From assembly GCF_029531845.1 (NCBI RefSeq), contig NZ_JAMBPV010000001.1:310001-374000 (forward strand): a DNA stretch of 64,000 nucleotides, given 5' to 3'. Every line of letters starts with the position of its first letter. Position 1 is the first letter of the stretch. This DNA is from Staphylococcus equorum (GTDB taxonomy: Bacteria; Bacillota; Bacilli; Staphylococcales; Staphylococcaceae). The notes beneath the pieces were generated by a model that was given only the letters and a program-made list of their open reading frames with translations, made no database searches and had not been told where the DNA came from. Positions 41,734 through 52,194 of the stretch are shown here, piece after piece. The translations under genes were made by a program, and so were the position numbers.

Positions 41734-41775
41734 TACCCCCAAATCATTTTGGGTAAGAAATGATTTGGGGGTATA
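41734..41775. repeat. 17-bp perfect inverted repeat
   Basis: ATACCCCCAAATCATTT and AAATGATTTGGGGGTAT lie 8 bases apart. The stem is strong but there is no clear T tract on either strand. It sits upstream of the truncated LytTR gene and downstream of the met operon, where it could serve as the operon's terminator. Confidence 0.6.
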
Positions 41776-41911
41776 ATTTATATATTTTAAAAGGAGATGT
41801 TGAGATATTAGAAGGGCTCAATTTCTTAATATCTTTTATATTATAATAGCTAGGTTTTTTTGAGTTTGGAGATATTCGTGTATATCTCATTAAATTTTAA
41901 AGGTTTGACCA

Positions 41912-42652
41912 TTACGGTGTAATAGCGAATGCGCGTACAGGAAATCCTGGTGCGTCTTTAGGTTTAGGACTAATCGTGTAAATAATAGCGCCTCGCGTGG
42001 GTAGTTGATCTAAGTTCGTCAACAATTCAACTTGGAATGTATCTTCTCCTAGGACGTAACGTTCACCAACGATATCGCCATTCTTGACTACATCTATCGA
42101 AGCATCTGTATCAAATGTTTCGTGACCAATGGCTTTCACTTGTCGTTCTTCGAGCAAGTGTTTTAAAGCATCTAGGCCCCAACCGGGTAAATGAAGGTTA
42201 CCATTGCTGTCTCTATTCTCGAATTGTTCGGTGTCTGGCCAACGTTGAGACCAATCACTGCGTAAGGCGACAAACGTACCAGGTTCTATCTTGCCATGAC
42301 TTGCTTCCCATTGTTCTACATGTGCGCGAGTTAAGATAAAATCTGCATTATCTGTTACTTCTTGTGAAAAATCTAAAACAACAAGTGGTAGGGCAAGTTC
42401 TTTTAAATCTAATTCATGTAAATAACGTGTGTTTTCTACAAAATGAATAGGCGCATCAATATGTGTGCCATACTGGCTTACAATATTCCAATTTTGAACA
42501 TAAAAGCCATCGTCTGCTACGTTAAATAGTGTAGAAACTTTAGCGCGTTCAAATTCACTAAAACATGGAATGGTTTCATCAAATGTGTGGGTCAAATCGA
42601 CCCACTTTGATGATTTCAAATGTTCTAATTGATTCCATAAGGGATAACTCAT
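41912..42652 (-). CDS. Cyclase-family metal-dependent hydrolase, last gene of the met operon
   Basis: A 246-residue protein of the cyclase/kynurenine-formamidase-like family. The metal-binding motif YGTHIDAPIHF (HxTxxDxPxH form) is intact, and GTFVALRSDWSQRW and IGHETFDTDAS are the other conserved blocks, the latter with the downstream His and acidic ligands. It starts at ATG 42650-42652 after GGTGGTGAT; in-frame starts five codons earlier lie in that site. It begins 24 bases after metE and so shares the met transcript, as does a distal hydrolase-like gene in the S. aureus metICFE operon. Its link to methionine is not explained; the substrate is unknown. Confidence 0.85.
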   Translation of the reverse strand: MSYPLWNQLEHLKSSKWVDLTHTFDETIPCFSEFERAKVSTLFNVADDGFYVQNWNIVSQYGTHIDAPIHFVENTRYLHELDLKELALPLVVLDFSQEVTDNADFILTRAHVEQWEASHGKIEPGTFVALRSDWSQRWPDTEQFENRDSNGNLHLPGWGLDALKHLLEERQVKAIGHETFDTDASIDVVKNGDIVGERYVLGEDTFQVELLTNLDQLPTRGAIIYTISPKPKDAPGFPVRAFAITP

Positions 42653-42676
42653 GTGTATCACCACCATTTTTAATCG

Positions 42677-44920
42677 TTATACTGTTGCTGTGTTTGTTGG
42701 TTTACGTAACTTATCAACAGCATTTACTAAGACACTTAATGCTTCTTTTACTTCATCTTCTTTACGTGTCTTCAAGCCACAATCTGGATTGACCCAGAAT
42801 AGCGAACGGTCAATTTCTTGTAAAGCACGATTGATCGCTTCTGTAACTTCTGATTCAGTCGGGATACGTGGACTATGAATATCATATACCCCTAAACCAA
42901 TACCTAAATCGTAAGTAATATCTTCGAAGTCTTTAATTAAGTCACCGTGGCTACGAGATGTTTCAATAGAAATCACGTCTGCATCTAAATCGTAGATTGC
43001 ATGTATGATTTGTCCGAATTGCGAATAGCACATATGCGTATGAATTTGCGTTTCATCAGCCACGGAAGATGTTGCAAGTTTAAACGAATGCACAGATTTA
43101 TTTAAGTAATCTTCGTGATATTTTGAGCGAAGCGGTAAACCTTCTCTTAAAGCAGGTTCGTCTACTTGAATAATTTGGATGCCTTCATTTTCAAGTGCTA
43201 ACACTTCTTCATTAATAGCGAGTGCAATTTGATCTTGTACTTCTTCGCGTGGTAAGTCTACACGTTCAAATGACCAGTTTAGAATTGTTACAGGTCCAGT
43301 GAGCATACCTTTTACAGGCTTGTCTGTTAAACTTTGTGCATAAAGCGTCTCTTTCACTGTAAGTGGTTTAGCCCATTTCACGTCGCCATAAATGATAGGT
43401 GGTTTCACCGCACGTGAACCGTATGATTGTACCCAGCCGAATTTAGTAACTAAGAAACCTTGTAGCTTTTCACCAAAGAATTCGACCATGTCATTACGTT
43501 CAAATTCACCATGGACTAAGATGTCTAAACCAATATCTTCTTGAATTTTAATCCAACGTGCAATCTCATTTTTTAAGAATGATTGGTAATCTTCATCTGA
43601 GATGCGGTTGTTTTTCCAATCAGCACGGTATTTACGTACTTCTTGAGATTGTGGGAATGAACCAATAGTTGTCGTTGGCAAATCTGGTAAATTAAGACGT
43701 TTATCTTGTGCTTGTTTACGCACTTTAAAAGCAGATTGTCTTGAAGTACGTACGCTATCAAAATCGTACTCTAGGTTTTTAAATGATTGATTTTGGAAAC
43801 GTTCATAACGTGCTTTCAATTCATTATATTTTTCAGCATCATTGTCATTAAATAAGCGTCTCAAAGCATCTAACTCGTCTAATTTTTCAGTAGCGAAACT
43901 TAAACCTTCTGCTATTGATTCTTCAAGTGTTTCGTCGTCTAATGATACAGGAACGTGCAATAATGACGCTGATGGTTGAATAACAAGCTCATTTGTATAA
44001 TCTTGTAACGTGTCGATGAGTTCTTTTTTAGCTGCGATGTCGGCAGCCCAAACGTTACGGCCATCGATAATGCCTGCATAAAGTGTTTTGTTTTTATCAA
44101 AATCACCAGCTTTAATTTGTTCAAGGTTAAAGTTATGATCATGAACGAAATCTAGGCCAAGACCCTTAACAGGTAGGCTGTTTAAAAATTGTAGGTTAAC
44201 GCGTTCGAAATACGTTTGAATCACGATATGATTTTCTAAACCAGCATCAGCAAAATACTCATATGCTGCTCGTGTAATACTTTCATAATCTGCGCTGTCA
44301 TCTGTCACTAATGCAGGTTCGTCGATTTGAATATATTCCGCCCCAGCATCTTTTAATGATTGTAGAACTTCTTTATATAAAGGTAACAGTGTGTTCACTT
44401 TTTCTTCAAAAGATTGGTCGCCGCCTTTAGATAATTTAACAAATGTAATTGGACCTACAATGACAGGATGTGCGTTTACATTTAAAGATTTTGCGTAGTT
44501 AAAGCGTTCTAATAAGACATTGTGATTAAGTTTCGGTTCAGCATGATCCCATTCTGGAACGATATAGTGATAGTTTGTGTTGAACCATTTGATTAAGGCA
44601 CTTGCAACATGTTCTTTATTACCTCTAGCAATATCGAATAATAAATCATCATCTATATTTCTACCTTGGAAACGTTCAGGAATAATATTAAAGAGTAAAG
44701 ATGTATCAAGGATATGGTCATAAAGTGAAAAATCACCGACAGGAATACTTGATAGATTGTAATTTTTTTGCAGTAATAAATTTTCTTTATGCAAATCTGT
44801 TAATTGCTGATGTAATGTATCCAAATCTAATTTTTTAGACCAGTAACCTTCGATTGCTTTCTTCCACTCTCTTTTTCTACCTAATCTTGGAAAACCTAAG
44901 TTTGATGTTTTAATAGTCAT
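42677..44920 (-). CDS. metE: Cobalamin-independent methionine synthase
   Basis: A 747-residue enzyme that transfers the methyl group from 5-methyltetrahydrofolate (polyglutamate) to homocysteine. The N-terminal half begins [20 protein letters not shown]. The C-terminal catalytic half contains THMCYSQFG and NPDCGLKTR, which supply the zinc His/Cys ligands, and [16 protein letters not shown]. Length is normal for MetE. Its ATG follows AGGAGGCAATATT and overlaps the stop of the upstream metF-type gene by four bases. Confidence 0.96.
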   Translation of the reverse strand: MTIKTSNLGFPRLGRKREWKKAIEGYWSKKLDLDTLHQQLTDLHKENLLLQKNYNLSSIPVGDFSLYDHILDTSLLFNIIPERFQGRNIDDDLLFDIARGNKEHVASALIKWFNTNYHYIVPEWDHAEPKLNHNVLLERFNYAKSLNVNAHPVIVGPITFVKLSKGGDQSFEEKVNTLLPLYKEVLQSLKDAGAEYIQIDEPALVTDDSADYESITRAAYEYFADAGLENHIVIQTYFERVNLQFLNSLPVKGLGLDFVHDHNFNLEQIKAGDFDKNKTLYAGIIDGRNVWAADIAAKKELIDTLQDYTNELVIQPSASLLHVPVSLDDETLEESIAEGLSFATEKLDELDALRRLFNDNDAEKYNELKARYERFQNQSFKNLEYDFDSVRTSRQSAFKVRKQAQDKRLNLPDLPTTTIGSFPQSQEVRKYRADWKNNRISDEDYQSFLKNEIARWIKIQEDIGLDILVHGEFERNDMVEFFGEKLQGFLVTKFGWVQSYGSRAVKPPIIYGDVKWAKPLTVKETLYAQSLTDKPVKGMLTGPVTILNWSFERVDLPREEVQDQIALAINEEVLALENEGIQIIQVDEPALREGLPLRSKYHEDYLNKSVHSFKLATSSVADETQIHTHMCYSQFGQIIHAIYDLDADVISIETSRSHGDLIKDFEDITYDLGIGLGVYDIHSPRIPTESEVTEAINRALQEIDRSLFWVNPDCGLKTRKEDEVKEALSVLVNAVDKLRKPTNTATV

Positions 44921-46758
44921 AATATTGCCTCCTGTTTAGTTGAAGTAATTGATTTTGAATAAGCTGCAAGTTCTAATGTGTAATCTGCTTTTTGGAATGG
45001 TGTAATTAAATACAAGCCATTAAAGTATTCATGTACTGTGTCGATAAGTTCTTTGGATAATTTAAGGCTAAGTTCCTTTGTTTTTTCTTTATCATCTTTA
45101 ACGGCTTCAAATTGTTCTAAAACATCTTCCGATAATTTAATACCAGGTACTTCGTTGTGTAAAAATATTGCGTTATTATAACTTGTTACTGGCATAATAC
45201 CGATAAAGAAGGGGACATCTAAATGTTTCGTTGCTTCATAGACTTCTTTTATTTTTTCAGTGCTATAAACCGGTTGTGTAATAAAGTAGTGCATACCGCT
45301 TTCTAATTTTTTTTCTAAGCGTTTTACTGCACCGTCTAACTTTCTTACATTTGGATCAAAGGCACCTGCGATGTTAAAGTTTGTCTTCGTCTTCAGCGCA
45401 TCACCATCTGTGTTGATACCTTGATTGAAACGTAACGCAATTTCGGTTAAACCTTTGGAATTTACATCATATACGTTCGTCGCGCCGGGTAAGTTACCGA
45501 TTTTAGAGGGATCACCTGTAATGGTTAATATTTCATTGATGTCTAGTAGTGATAACCCTAGTAAATGAGATTGTAATCCGATAAGATTACGGTCGCGACA
45601 AGTGATGTGTACTAATGGTTCGATGTCGTATTGTTGTTTAATAATACTTGCTGCAGCGACATTGCTAATTCTTACGGTTGCTAAAGAATTGTCTGCTAAT
45701 GTGACCGCATCGATATTGGCGTCATCAAGTTTTTTGATATTTCTGAAAAATGTGTCTGTGTCTAAGTGTTTCGGTGTATCTAATTCAACTATAATCGTCG
45801 GACGTTGTTTTACTTTTGATGTTAGATTCTGAGATTGTTTTGATTTAGATGAAGTACTCGTATATTTTGTGATCGGTATTACATTTTTTTGTGCTACAGG
45901 TTTCAAATCAGCTATGGATGATTTAATGAATTGAATATGCTCTGGCGTTGTACCACAACAACCGCCAATGACACGAACGCCTTCGTTGATAAGTTTTTGT
46001 GCTACATTGCCAAAATACTCGGCGTTATCGCTGTATTTGAATTGGCTATTTTCTATATCAAGCAAACTTGCGTTAGGGTAGCATGATAAGTATGCGCCTT
46101 CGGGTAATTCAATATGTGAGAATGACTGTTGCATATGATGGGGGCCATGATGACAATTTAATCCCACAATATCTGCACCACTTGCCGCAACTTGTTGTAA
46201 TGCAGTATTAATTTCTGTACCATCTCTTAAATAATTTGTATTTAAAGCAGTGAGTTGCGCAATAATCGGTATATCGTGTTTACGTTTCGTCGCTTTTATA
46301 ATATTTGTAAGTTCTTCTAAGTCGTAATAAGTTTCAAAGAGCAGCCCATCTACGCCAGATTCTACTAATGTATCCACTTGAATTTCTGTATGATATTGAA
46401 TGGCAGATAAACCTAAGTCTTCTTGTTTAACACCTCTAAAGCCACCTACAGTACCTAATATGAATGTGTCATCTTTTGCAACTTCTTTTGCGATATTTAC
46501 TGCAGATTGATGAATTTCTTTCACTTTATGTTCTAAGCCAAAGTCTTTTAACTTTTCAAAATTTGCGCCATACGTATTGGTTTGTATAATATCTGCGCCA
46601 GCTTCAATATAAGAACGATGAATGTGTGCTACTTTCTCTGGGTGTGTCAGGTTGTAAGCCTCTGGACAAGTGTCTAGGCCTTCTGAGTAAAGAATGGTGC
46701 CGATAGCGCCGTCAGCTACTAATATGTTGTTCTTCAGTTTGTCGATGAGTTGACTCAT
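44917..46758 (-). CDS. metF: Bifunctional homocysteine S-methyltransferase/methylenetetrahydrofolate reductase
   Basis: A 613-residue fusion (YitJ type). The N-terminal methyltransferase domain (about 1-290) has [25 protein letters not shown] and [11 protein letters not shown], the three-cysteine zinc site. The C-terminal domain (about 320-610) is a MetF-like reductase with [11 protein letters not shown] and [13 protein letters not shown]. It supplies the methyl-THF used by MetE. The first 47 bases overlap the end of metC, and AGGAGG lies seven bases before the ATG. Confidence 0.94.
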   Translation of the reverse strand: MSQLIDKLKNNILVADGAIGTILYSEGLDTCPEAYNLTHPEKVAHIHRSYIEAGADIIQTNTYGANFEKLKDFGLEHKVKEIHQSAVNIAKEVAKDDTFILGTVGGFRGVKQEDLGLSAIQYHTEIQVDTLVESGVDGLLFETYYDLEELTNIIKATKRKHDIPIIAQLTALNTNYLRDGTEINTALQQVAASGADIVGLNCHHGPHHMQQSFSHIELPEGAYLSCYPNASLLDIENSQFKYSDNAEYFGNVAQKLINEGVRVIGGCCGTTPEHIQFIKSSIADLKPVAQKNVIPITKYTSTSSKSKQSQNLTSKVKQRPTIIVELDTPKHLDTDTFFRNIKKLDDANIDAVTLADNSLATVRISNVAAASIIKQQYDIEPLVHITCRDRNLIGLQSHLLGLSLLDINEILTITGDPSKIGNLPGATNVYDVNSKGLTEIALRFNQGINTDGDALKTKTNFNIAGAFDPNVRKLDGAVKRLEKKLESGMHYFITQPVYSTEKIKEVYEATKHLDVPFFIGIMPVTSYNNAIFLHNEVPGIKLSEDVLEQFEAVKDDKEKTKELSLKLSKELIDTVHEYFNGLYLITPFQKADYTLELAAYSKSITSTKQEAIL

Positions 46759-47887
46759 TGAAAGCCTCCTTAATTGCGTAATTTAAATCTAAAATTAATT
46801 CATCTGCAGATTCTAAACCAACACTTAATCTAAATAATCCAAATGTAATGTTACGTTCTTCGCGTACTTCTTTAGGAACTGCTGCATGTGACATTGTAGC
46901 TGGGTGTGAAAGGATTGTTTCTACGCCACCTAAACTCACAGATACGAGTGGTAATGATAATGCGTCTACAAATGCTTGTGCTTTTGTTTCGTCTTTTAAT
47001 CTAAAGCCCAGTACTGCACCACCATGACGTGCTTGGGATAAATGTAATGCATCATTTCCTGGGTAATATACTTCAGCAATTTCATCGCGCTGAGCTAAGA
47101 ATTCATAAAGTTGCTGAGCATTTTCTACGGATTGATTAAATCTCACAGGTAATGTTTTTAAATGTTTGGCTAAAGTCCAGCTATCGTGGGCGGATAATGC
47201 TGTTCCTGTGCCATTTTGTAATAAATACAGCGCATCTGCTACGCTTTTATTGTTAGTAATTGCTACGCCGGCAATAATATCGCTATGACCGCTTAAGAAC
47301 TTCGTTGCACTATGAACAACGATATCTGCACCAAGCGCTAATGGCGATTGACCAAGTGGTGTCATAAATGTGTTGTCCACTGCGAGCAAGAGTTGATGCT
47401 GCTTGGCGATGTTAGCTGCACCTTTAATATCTGTAATTTTGAATAATGGATTAGATGGTGTTTCCACGTAAATCAATTTCGTATTGTCTTGTATTGCGTC
47501 TTCTATTTCATTTAGGTTTGTCGTATCTACTGTTGAAAATTGAATGTTAAAGCGCGTTAATATCTGTTCGGTTAGCCTGAAAGTGCCACCATATACATCG
47601 TCAGGTAGGATAACGTGATCTCCAGCATTTAAAGTAAGTAATACTGCTGAAATTGCGGCGATACCTGAAGCATAAGCAAATGCGTGACTGCCACCTTCAA
47701 GCTTGGCTAGTTTTTCTTCTAATAATGCTCTGTTAGGATTACCACTTCGTGCGTAGTCGTATTTTGCATTGCCACCTAACACTTTTTGATGAAACGTAGA
47801 AGAATCATATAAAGGAGGGTTCGCCGAATCATAATCTGTACCTCTATGTGCATCGAATATTACTTCTGTCTCTTTTGATAAACTCAT
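46712..47887 (-). CDS. metC: Cystathionine beta-lyase
   Basis: A 391-residue PLP enzyme of the Cys/Met metabolism family. The PLP lysine lies in SATKFLSGHSDIIAG, and YARSGNPNRALLEEKLAKLE, AYASGIAAISAVLL and ETPSNPLFKITDI are family signatures. By position and similarity to S. aureus MetC it cleaves cystathionine to homocysteine. Its ATG overlaps the metI stop by four bases, and its 3' end overlaps metF by 47 bases, an unusually deep overlap that implies tight coupling. Family members interconvert substrates easily, so the exact activity is inferred. Confidence 0.9.
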   Translation of the reverse strand: MSLSKETEVIFDAHRGTDYDSANPPLYDSSTFHQKVLGGNAKYDYARSGNPNRALLEEKLAKLEGGSHAFAYASGIAAISAVLLTLNAGDHVILPDDVYGGTFRLTEQILTRFNIQFSTVDTTNLNEIEDAIQDNTKLIYVETPSNPLFKITDIKGAANIAKQHQLLLAVDNTFMTPLGQSPLALGADIVVHSATKFLSGHSDIIAGVAITNNKSVADALYLLQNGTGTALSAHDSWTLAKHLKTLPVRFNQSVENAQQLYEFLAQRDEIAEVYYPGNDALHLSQARHGGAVLGFRLKDETKAQAFVDALSLPLVSVSLGGVETILSHPATMSHAAVPKEVREERNITFGLFRLSVGLESADELILDLNYAIKEAFNESTHRQTEEQHISS

Positions 47888-48987
47888 GAAATCACTCCTT
47901 GGTTAGATTTTTGTAATGCTTGTACGATATCTTTCTCAATATCTTCATAATTTTCAATTCCGATAGATAGTCTAAGTAAATGTGCGTCAATGCCACGTTT
48001 GTCTTTTTCCTCATCTGGCATATCGACATGGGTTTGTGTATATGGAAAAGTTATAAATGTTTCAGTACCGCCGAGGCTTTCGGCGAACAAACAAACTTCT
48101 AAATGTTCTAAGAATTTATCAGCTTTATAGGCTTTGTTTAAACGTAAACTCAACATGCCAGTACGTCCGCTATAAAGAACTTTATCAACTGCGTCTAAGT
48201 TACTACATCGTTCTGCGAGTAATTTGGCATTATATTCTGAACGATCCATTCTGATGTGTAGTGTTTTTAAGCCACGTTGTAGTAAATAACTATCGAAAGG
48301 TGATAGTGTAGCACCAATCATATTGTGTAACTGGGCTAAATGTTCTGCTAGCGTATCGTCATTCACTGTGACAACACCAGCAAGTACATCGTTATGGCCG
48401 CCTATATATTTTGTAGCAGAATGTAAGACAATGTCTGCACCATCTTCGAGTGGTGTTGAAAGATAAGGTGTTAAAAATGTATTATCAATAATTGTTAATA
48501 AATTGAATTTGTTACTTAAAATATAGTAAGGATCGATATCAACTTCTATCATTTGTGGATTAGATATAGGTTCTATAAATAGTGCTCTTGTATTTTCAGT
48601 AATACTTTGTTCCACTTCTTCATAATTAAGGAAGTCTACATATTTGAAATGAATACCGTACTGTTGCTCGTAAAAATCAAAGAGTCTAAATGTGCCACCA
48701 TATAAATCGAAAGATACCAATATTTCGTCACCAGTCTTGAATAAGTTACAAATAAGTTGAATTGCTGACATACCACTTGAAGTTGCAAATGAAGCGGTGC
48801 CACGTTCTAGCTTGGCAAAGGCTTCTTCGAATGCTGAACGAGTTGGATTTTTCGTTCTTGTATAGTCGTAACCAGTCGATTCTCCTAGGTGAGGGTGTTG
48901 GTATGCTGTTGATAAATAGATTGGGTTTGCAACTGCGCCTGTATGATCTTGTGACAAAGCAATTTGTGCTAGTTCAGTATTTTTCAT
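47884..48987 (-). CDS. metI: Cystathionine gamma-synthase/O-acetylhomoserine (thiol)-lyase
   Basis: A 367-residue PLP enzyme paralogous to metC. YDYTRTKNPTRSAFEEAFAK, FATSSGMSAIQLICNL and the PLP-lysine region HSATKYIGGHNDVLAGV are clear. As first gene of the T-box-controlled operon it corresponds to MetI, which makes cystathionine (or homocysteine directly from sulfide) from an O-acylhomoserine. AAAAGGAGG precedes the ATG. It would use sulfide or cysteine from the cys operon at 54 kb. Confidence 0.92.
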   Translation of the reverse strand: MKNTELAQIALSQDHTGAVANPIYLSTAYQHPHLGESTGYDYTRTKNPTRSAFEEAFAKLERGTASFATSSGMSAIQLICNLFKTGDEILVSFDLYGGTFRLFDFYEQQYGIHFKYVDFLNYEEVEQSITENTRALFIEPISNPQMIEVDIDPYYILSNKFNLLTIIDNTFLTPYLSTPLEDGADIVLHSATKYIGGHNDVLAGVVTVNDDTLAEHLAQLHNMIGATLSPFDSYLLQRGLKTLHIRMDRSEYNAKLLAERCSNLDAVDKVLYSGRTGMLSLRLNKAYKADKFLEHLEVCLFAESLGGTETFITFPYTQTHVDMPDEEKDKRGIDAHLLRLSIGIENYEDIEKDIVQALQKSNQGVIS

Positions 48988-48989
48988 AA

Positions 48990-49448
48990 TAGATAACCTC
49001 CTTTTAAAAATAAAAAAAGCTTCCGTCCTTTAAACCCGAATAATCGGATGTAAAGGACGAAAGCTTAGCTCGCGGTACCACCTTTGTTTGTTACTCTATC
49101 ACTAAAGTAACCTTATCCAGTACGCCAAATTGTTGAATAGGCAACATAGACTGAATAGTGCCATCGTATCTTCGTTGGAATTAAAAAACTCATCTTATAT
49201 GAATAAAATGAGTATTAACGAAATATACGACGTGTGGATTTAATCCAGTACGCCATTTAACAAAATGTTAATACTGTATCGCTATAACGGGCGATCCCGT
49301 TGACACCTCATATTGGTATCAACACTCAAAGGCCATTTTCAAACTTTCTTTCCGTGTCTTCTTTCAGCGAACAAAGACTCTCTGTGTCAGCAGTGTAAGT
49401 TTTACTTTCCCTATTACTGTGTTTCGTATGTGCAATTCGTATTTGATA
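48990..49448 (-). promoter_or_regulatory. Methionine T-box leader of the met operon
   Basis: On the minus strand the leader contains the T-box core GGTGGTACCGCG (complement of 49071-49083). It is followed by a terminator (49006-49066) in which CTTTCGTCCTTTA pairs with TAAAGGACGGAAG before TTTTTTT. Stem I shows GACACGGAAAG and GAAAATGG, where ATG (complement of 49334-49336) is the probable specifier for tRNA-Met. Uncharged tRNA-Met would stabilise the antiterminator and allow expression. The leader is about 450 bases, long as in other staphylococcal met leaders. Confidence 0.92.
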
Positions 49449-49454
49449 TACCTA

Positions 49455-49483
49455 AGATTACACACCAAAATACTTTTTGTCAA
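49455..49483 (-). promoter_or_regulatory. Promoter of the met T-box leader
   Basis: On the minus strand TTGACA (complement of 49478-49483), 17 bases and TAATCT (complement of 49455-49460). It is placed just before the T-box leader. Confidence 0.8.
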
Positions 49484-49585
49484 CAACTTATCTGAAAATT
49501 TAGATTAAACTAATTAATTTTTATGTATATTTACTGTAATGAGAGTGATGATATACTGTGAATATATTAAATACGTAAAGATATA

Positions 49586-50452
49586 TTGAATGATGAAAGT
49601 AGGTGTACAAAAATCGAAAATTCAAAAGATCATAGATTGCAATTAGAAGAAGATGCTCAAATTCAACAAGTTAGTGTAACGACTATTAAAGCAAACCCTT
49701 ATCAACCGCGTAAAACGTTTGATGAAGAACGTTTAAATGACTTAGCAAAATCGATTAAACTTCACGGTATTTTACAACCCATCGTATTAAGAAAGACAAT
49801 TGCTGGTTATCACATTGTAGTAGGTGAAAGACGTTACCGAGCAGCAAAAATAGCAGGGTTAACAGAAGTGCCTGCTATTGTTAAAGCGTTAACTGATGAA
49901 GATATGATGGAGCTCGCCATTATTGAGAACTTACAACGAGAGGATCTCAATGTTATTGAAGAAGCAGAAAGCTATCGTCAACTAATGGATGATTTAAAGC
50001 TAACTCAACAAGAAGTTGCACAACGTTTAAGTAAATCTAGACCGTATATTGCGAACATGCTGCGTTTGCTACAATTACCAAAAGACGTTTCGAATATGAT
50101 AAGAGAAGGTACACTATCAGGAGCTCATGGACGTACTTTATTAATTGTAAAAGATGCACAAAAAATGCGTCAAATTGCCAAGCAAGTCTCCCGGGAGTCT
50201 TGGAGTGTTCGTTATTTAGAGCAGTACGTAAATGAAAATTATAATGAAAAAAGTACAAAGACCAAAACACAGAAAGCAGCTTCGAAACCTAAGTTTATTC
50301 AACAACAAGAAAGACAATTGAAAGAACAATACGGTTCAAGTGTTTCTATCTCTACGCATCATAAAAAAGGACACATCACTTTTGAGTTTAAATCAGAAGC
50401 GGAATTTAAAAGGTTAATCCATCAATTAAATAAAAAATATAATAATGAATAA
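49586..50452 (+). CDS. parB: Chromosome-partitioning ParB/Spo0J protein
   Basis: A ParB of about 280 residues. The N-terminal CTPase/nuclease-like domain has IKANPYQPRKTFDEERL, LHGILQPIVLRK and VGERRYRAAK (the GERRxRA motif). The HTH follows at LTQQEVAQRLSKSRPYIANM, and a basic linker leads to the dimerisation domain (ITFEFKSEAEFKRLI). ParB binds parS sites near the origin. No ParA/Soj gene is beside it, as in S. aureus, where parB also neighbours the met operon. The start is unclear: the frame opens at TTG 49586 with no ribosome site, and GTAGGTG lies just before an ATC at about 49613. Confidence 0.9.
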   Translation: MNDESRCTKIENSKDHRLQLEEDAQIQQVSVTTIKANPYQPRKTFDEERLNDLAKSIKLHGILQPIVLRKTIAGYHIVVGERRYRAAKIAGLTEVPAIVKALTDEDMMELAIIENLQREDLNVIEEAESYRQLMDDLKLTQQEVAQRLSKSRPYIANMLRLLQLPKDVSNMIREGTLSGAHGRTLLIVKDAQKMRQIAKQVSRESWSVRYLEQYVNENYNEKSTKTKTQKAASKPKFIQQQERQLKEQYGSSVSISTHHKKGHITFEFKSEAEFKRLIHQLNKKYNNE

Positions 50453-50497
50453 GAGCGCTGAACAAAAATTGTCTCAAGGAAAAACACCTATAAAAAC

Positions 50498-50528
50498 AAA
50501 CCAAATGCTTATATAGCATTTGGTTTAT
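50498..50528. terminator. Convergent terminator between parB and the amidohydrolase
   Basis: AAACCAAATGCT and AGCATTTGGTTT pair perfectly over 12 bp with a 5-base loop, flanked by A and T runs. Confidence 0.85.
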
Positions 50529-50589
50529 CTACGTTCTGAGTCGGAATTTTAGATTTCGTCTTTTTAATTTATTAATGTCCAAAAACTGA

Positions 50590-52194
50590 TTATTTTTTAT
50601 AGACTAATTTACCGTCACAAATCGTTGCTTCAATTAAGTTGTTATCAAGTGTTACATCTTCCTCGAGGGGATTGCGGTTCAGTATGACAAAGTCTGCAAC
50701 ATGACCAACTTTAATTGTGCCTTCGTAGTCTTCTGTATGATTTAAACGTGCTGCATCTGCAGTCATCTTTTTATATGCGGAGCTACGAGATAAACGTTGG
50801 TGCGCACCAAGTATCTCACCGTTTTTAGTTTTTCTATCAACAGCAATCTGAATAGATTCTAAAGGAGAAATTGGTGTCACTGGCGCATCAGTATGCAAAG
50901 TAAACACCATGTTTTCATCTTCTGCCCATTTCACCGGGTCTAAATTTTGCGCTTTATCGACACCTAAAAAGACGTCACGGTGTAAGTCACCAAAATAATA
51001 AACATGGTTTATAAAGAATGATCCTCCAATATGATGCTCTGCCATTTCTTTAATATCTGAACGCGTTACTGTTTGTAAATGTTCGACTCTATTGCGCAAA
51101 GCGTTTGTTTTATAATCTACTGTATCTTTATATGCTTCTATTACAGATTGAGCTGCATCATCACCATTTGCATGCGTAATAATATTAAAACCTAATTGCT
51201 GAAAATGTTTGAATTTTTCTATCATCACTTCTTGTGACATTAAAGGTTTAGGTGGTGTTGCGCCATCTAAGTAAGTACCTCTAATAGAAGCAGTTTGCAA
51301 TTGTATTGAACCGTCATTAAAGAATTTAACGCCACCTAGATGACTCATACGGTTACTTTGTTGTTGAAAAGTACGATCGAGTGTTTCAGCATGGATGTCT
51401 TTAAATTCAGGATGTTTTTCCAGTAACTCATGTGTAATCACCCAGCGTGTACGGATACGTTGAGGTGTGTTTAAGAACGTTAATATACCTTCATAATCTG
51501 TGTAGCCATTACCACCGATGAGTAAATCAGAAGTATTCGTGATACCATTTTTTACATAATCATCAATTGCTAAATTCATACTATAAGCGAAACTATCTGC
51601 TGTAGATTTAGGCATTGCTTCTCTTAATTTAACAATCGCTGGCAATTCAATCAGTACACCGTTGACATAGCCCTCAGAATCTCGTTCGTAATAGCCGCCT
51701 TCTGGATTATTGTCTGTTAGGTTAATCCCCATAACTTCAAGTGCCTTAGTATTTACAGTAGCCATATGACCAGAGTAATGCATAATCGCAATCGCAGTAT
51801 CTTGTGAAACTTGGTCTAAATCAAAGCGATTAGGATGACGTTGTTCGGCTAAAGCTTTTTCATTATAACCATAACCTATCAACCACCCGTTGTTAGTTAA
51901 GTTATGCTTATTGTCATTAAATTTATTAACTAAATCTGTGATGTTTAGAATGTCAGAAGCAGCACAATCCACCATTAATTTTGTTGATCCATAGCCTGTC
52001 GGATGACTGTGCGTATCTATAAATCCAGGGGTAATCCATTGTTGTTCCAAGTCTAGTGCACTATCATCTTCAACGATAGCTTCTTGTGGCATAATGTCGG
52101 TGATGACACCGTGATTTAATATTAGCGTGCCTAAAAATGGTTCGTTCTCTTCCATGTCCAAAATCATTGCATTTACTATTTTTGAGATTTTCAA
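50590..52194 (-). CDS. YtcJ-type amidohydrolase
   Basis: A 534-residue enzyme of the amidohydrolase 3 family. TPGFIDTHSHPTGYG carries the first metal-binding HxH, GGVKFFNDGSIQLQTA is a conserved core block, and NIITHANGDDAAQSVIEAY and RVEHLQTV supply later His ligands. TLHTDAPVTPISPLESIQIA carries the final Asp. YtcJ/LAF3 enzymes hydrolyse amide or formamide bonds on unknown metabolites in the cytosol. Translation starts at TTG 52192-52194 with AGGAGG eight bases upstream; the frame is open to 52260 but without a ribosome site. It is a single gene. Confidence 0.85.
   Translation of the reverse strand: MKISKIVNAMILDMEENEPFLGTLILNHGVITDIMPQEAIVEDDSALDLEQQWITPGFIDTHSHPTGYGSTKLMVDCAASDILNITDLVNKFNDNKHNLTNNGWLIGYGYNEKALAEQRHPNRFDLDQVSQDTAIAIMHYSGHMATVNTKALEVMGINLTDNNPEGGYYERDSEGYVNGVLIELPAIVKLREAMPKSTADSFAYSMNLAIDDYVKNGITNTSDLLIGGNGYTDYEGILTFLNTPQRIRTRWVITHELLEKHPEFKDIHAETLDRTFQQQSNRMSHLGGVKFFNDGSIQLQTASIRGTYLDGATPPKPLMSQEVMIEKFKHFQQLGFNIITHANGDDAAQSVIEAYKDTVDYKTNALRNRVEHLQTVTRSDIKEMAEHHIGGSFFINHVYYFGDLHRDVFLGVDKAQNLDPVKWAEDENMVFTLHTDAPVTPISPLESIQIAVDRKTKNGEILGAHQRLSRSSAYKKMTADAARLNHTEDYEGTIKVGHVADFVILNRNPLEEDVTLDNNLIEATICDGKLVYKK

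Noticed and set aside
49500-50460. Search for a parS site (TGTTNCACGTGAAACA) near parB
   Set aside because: I saw no match by eye in or around the gene.
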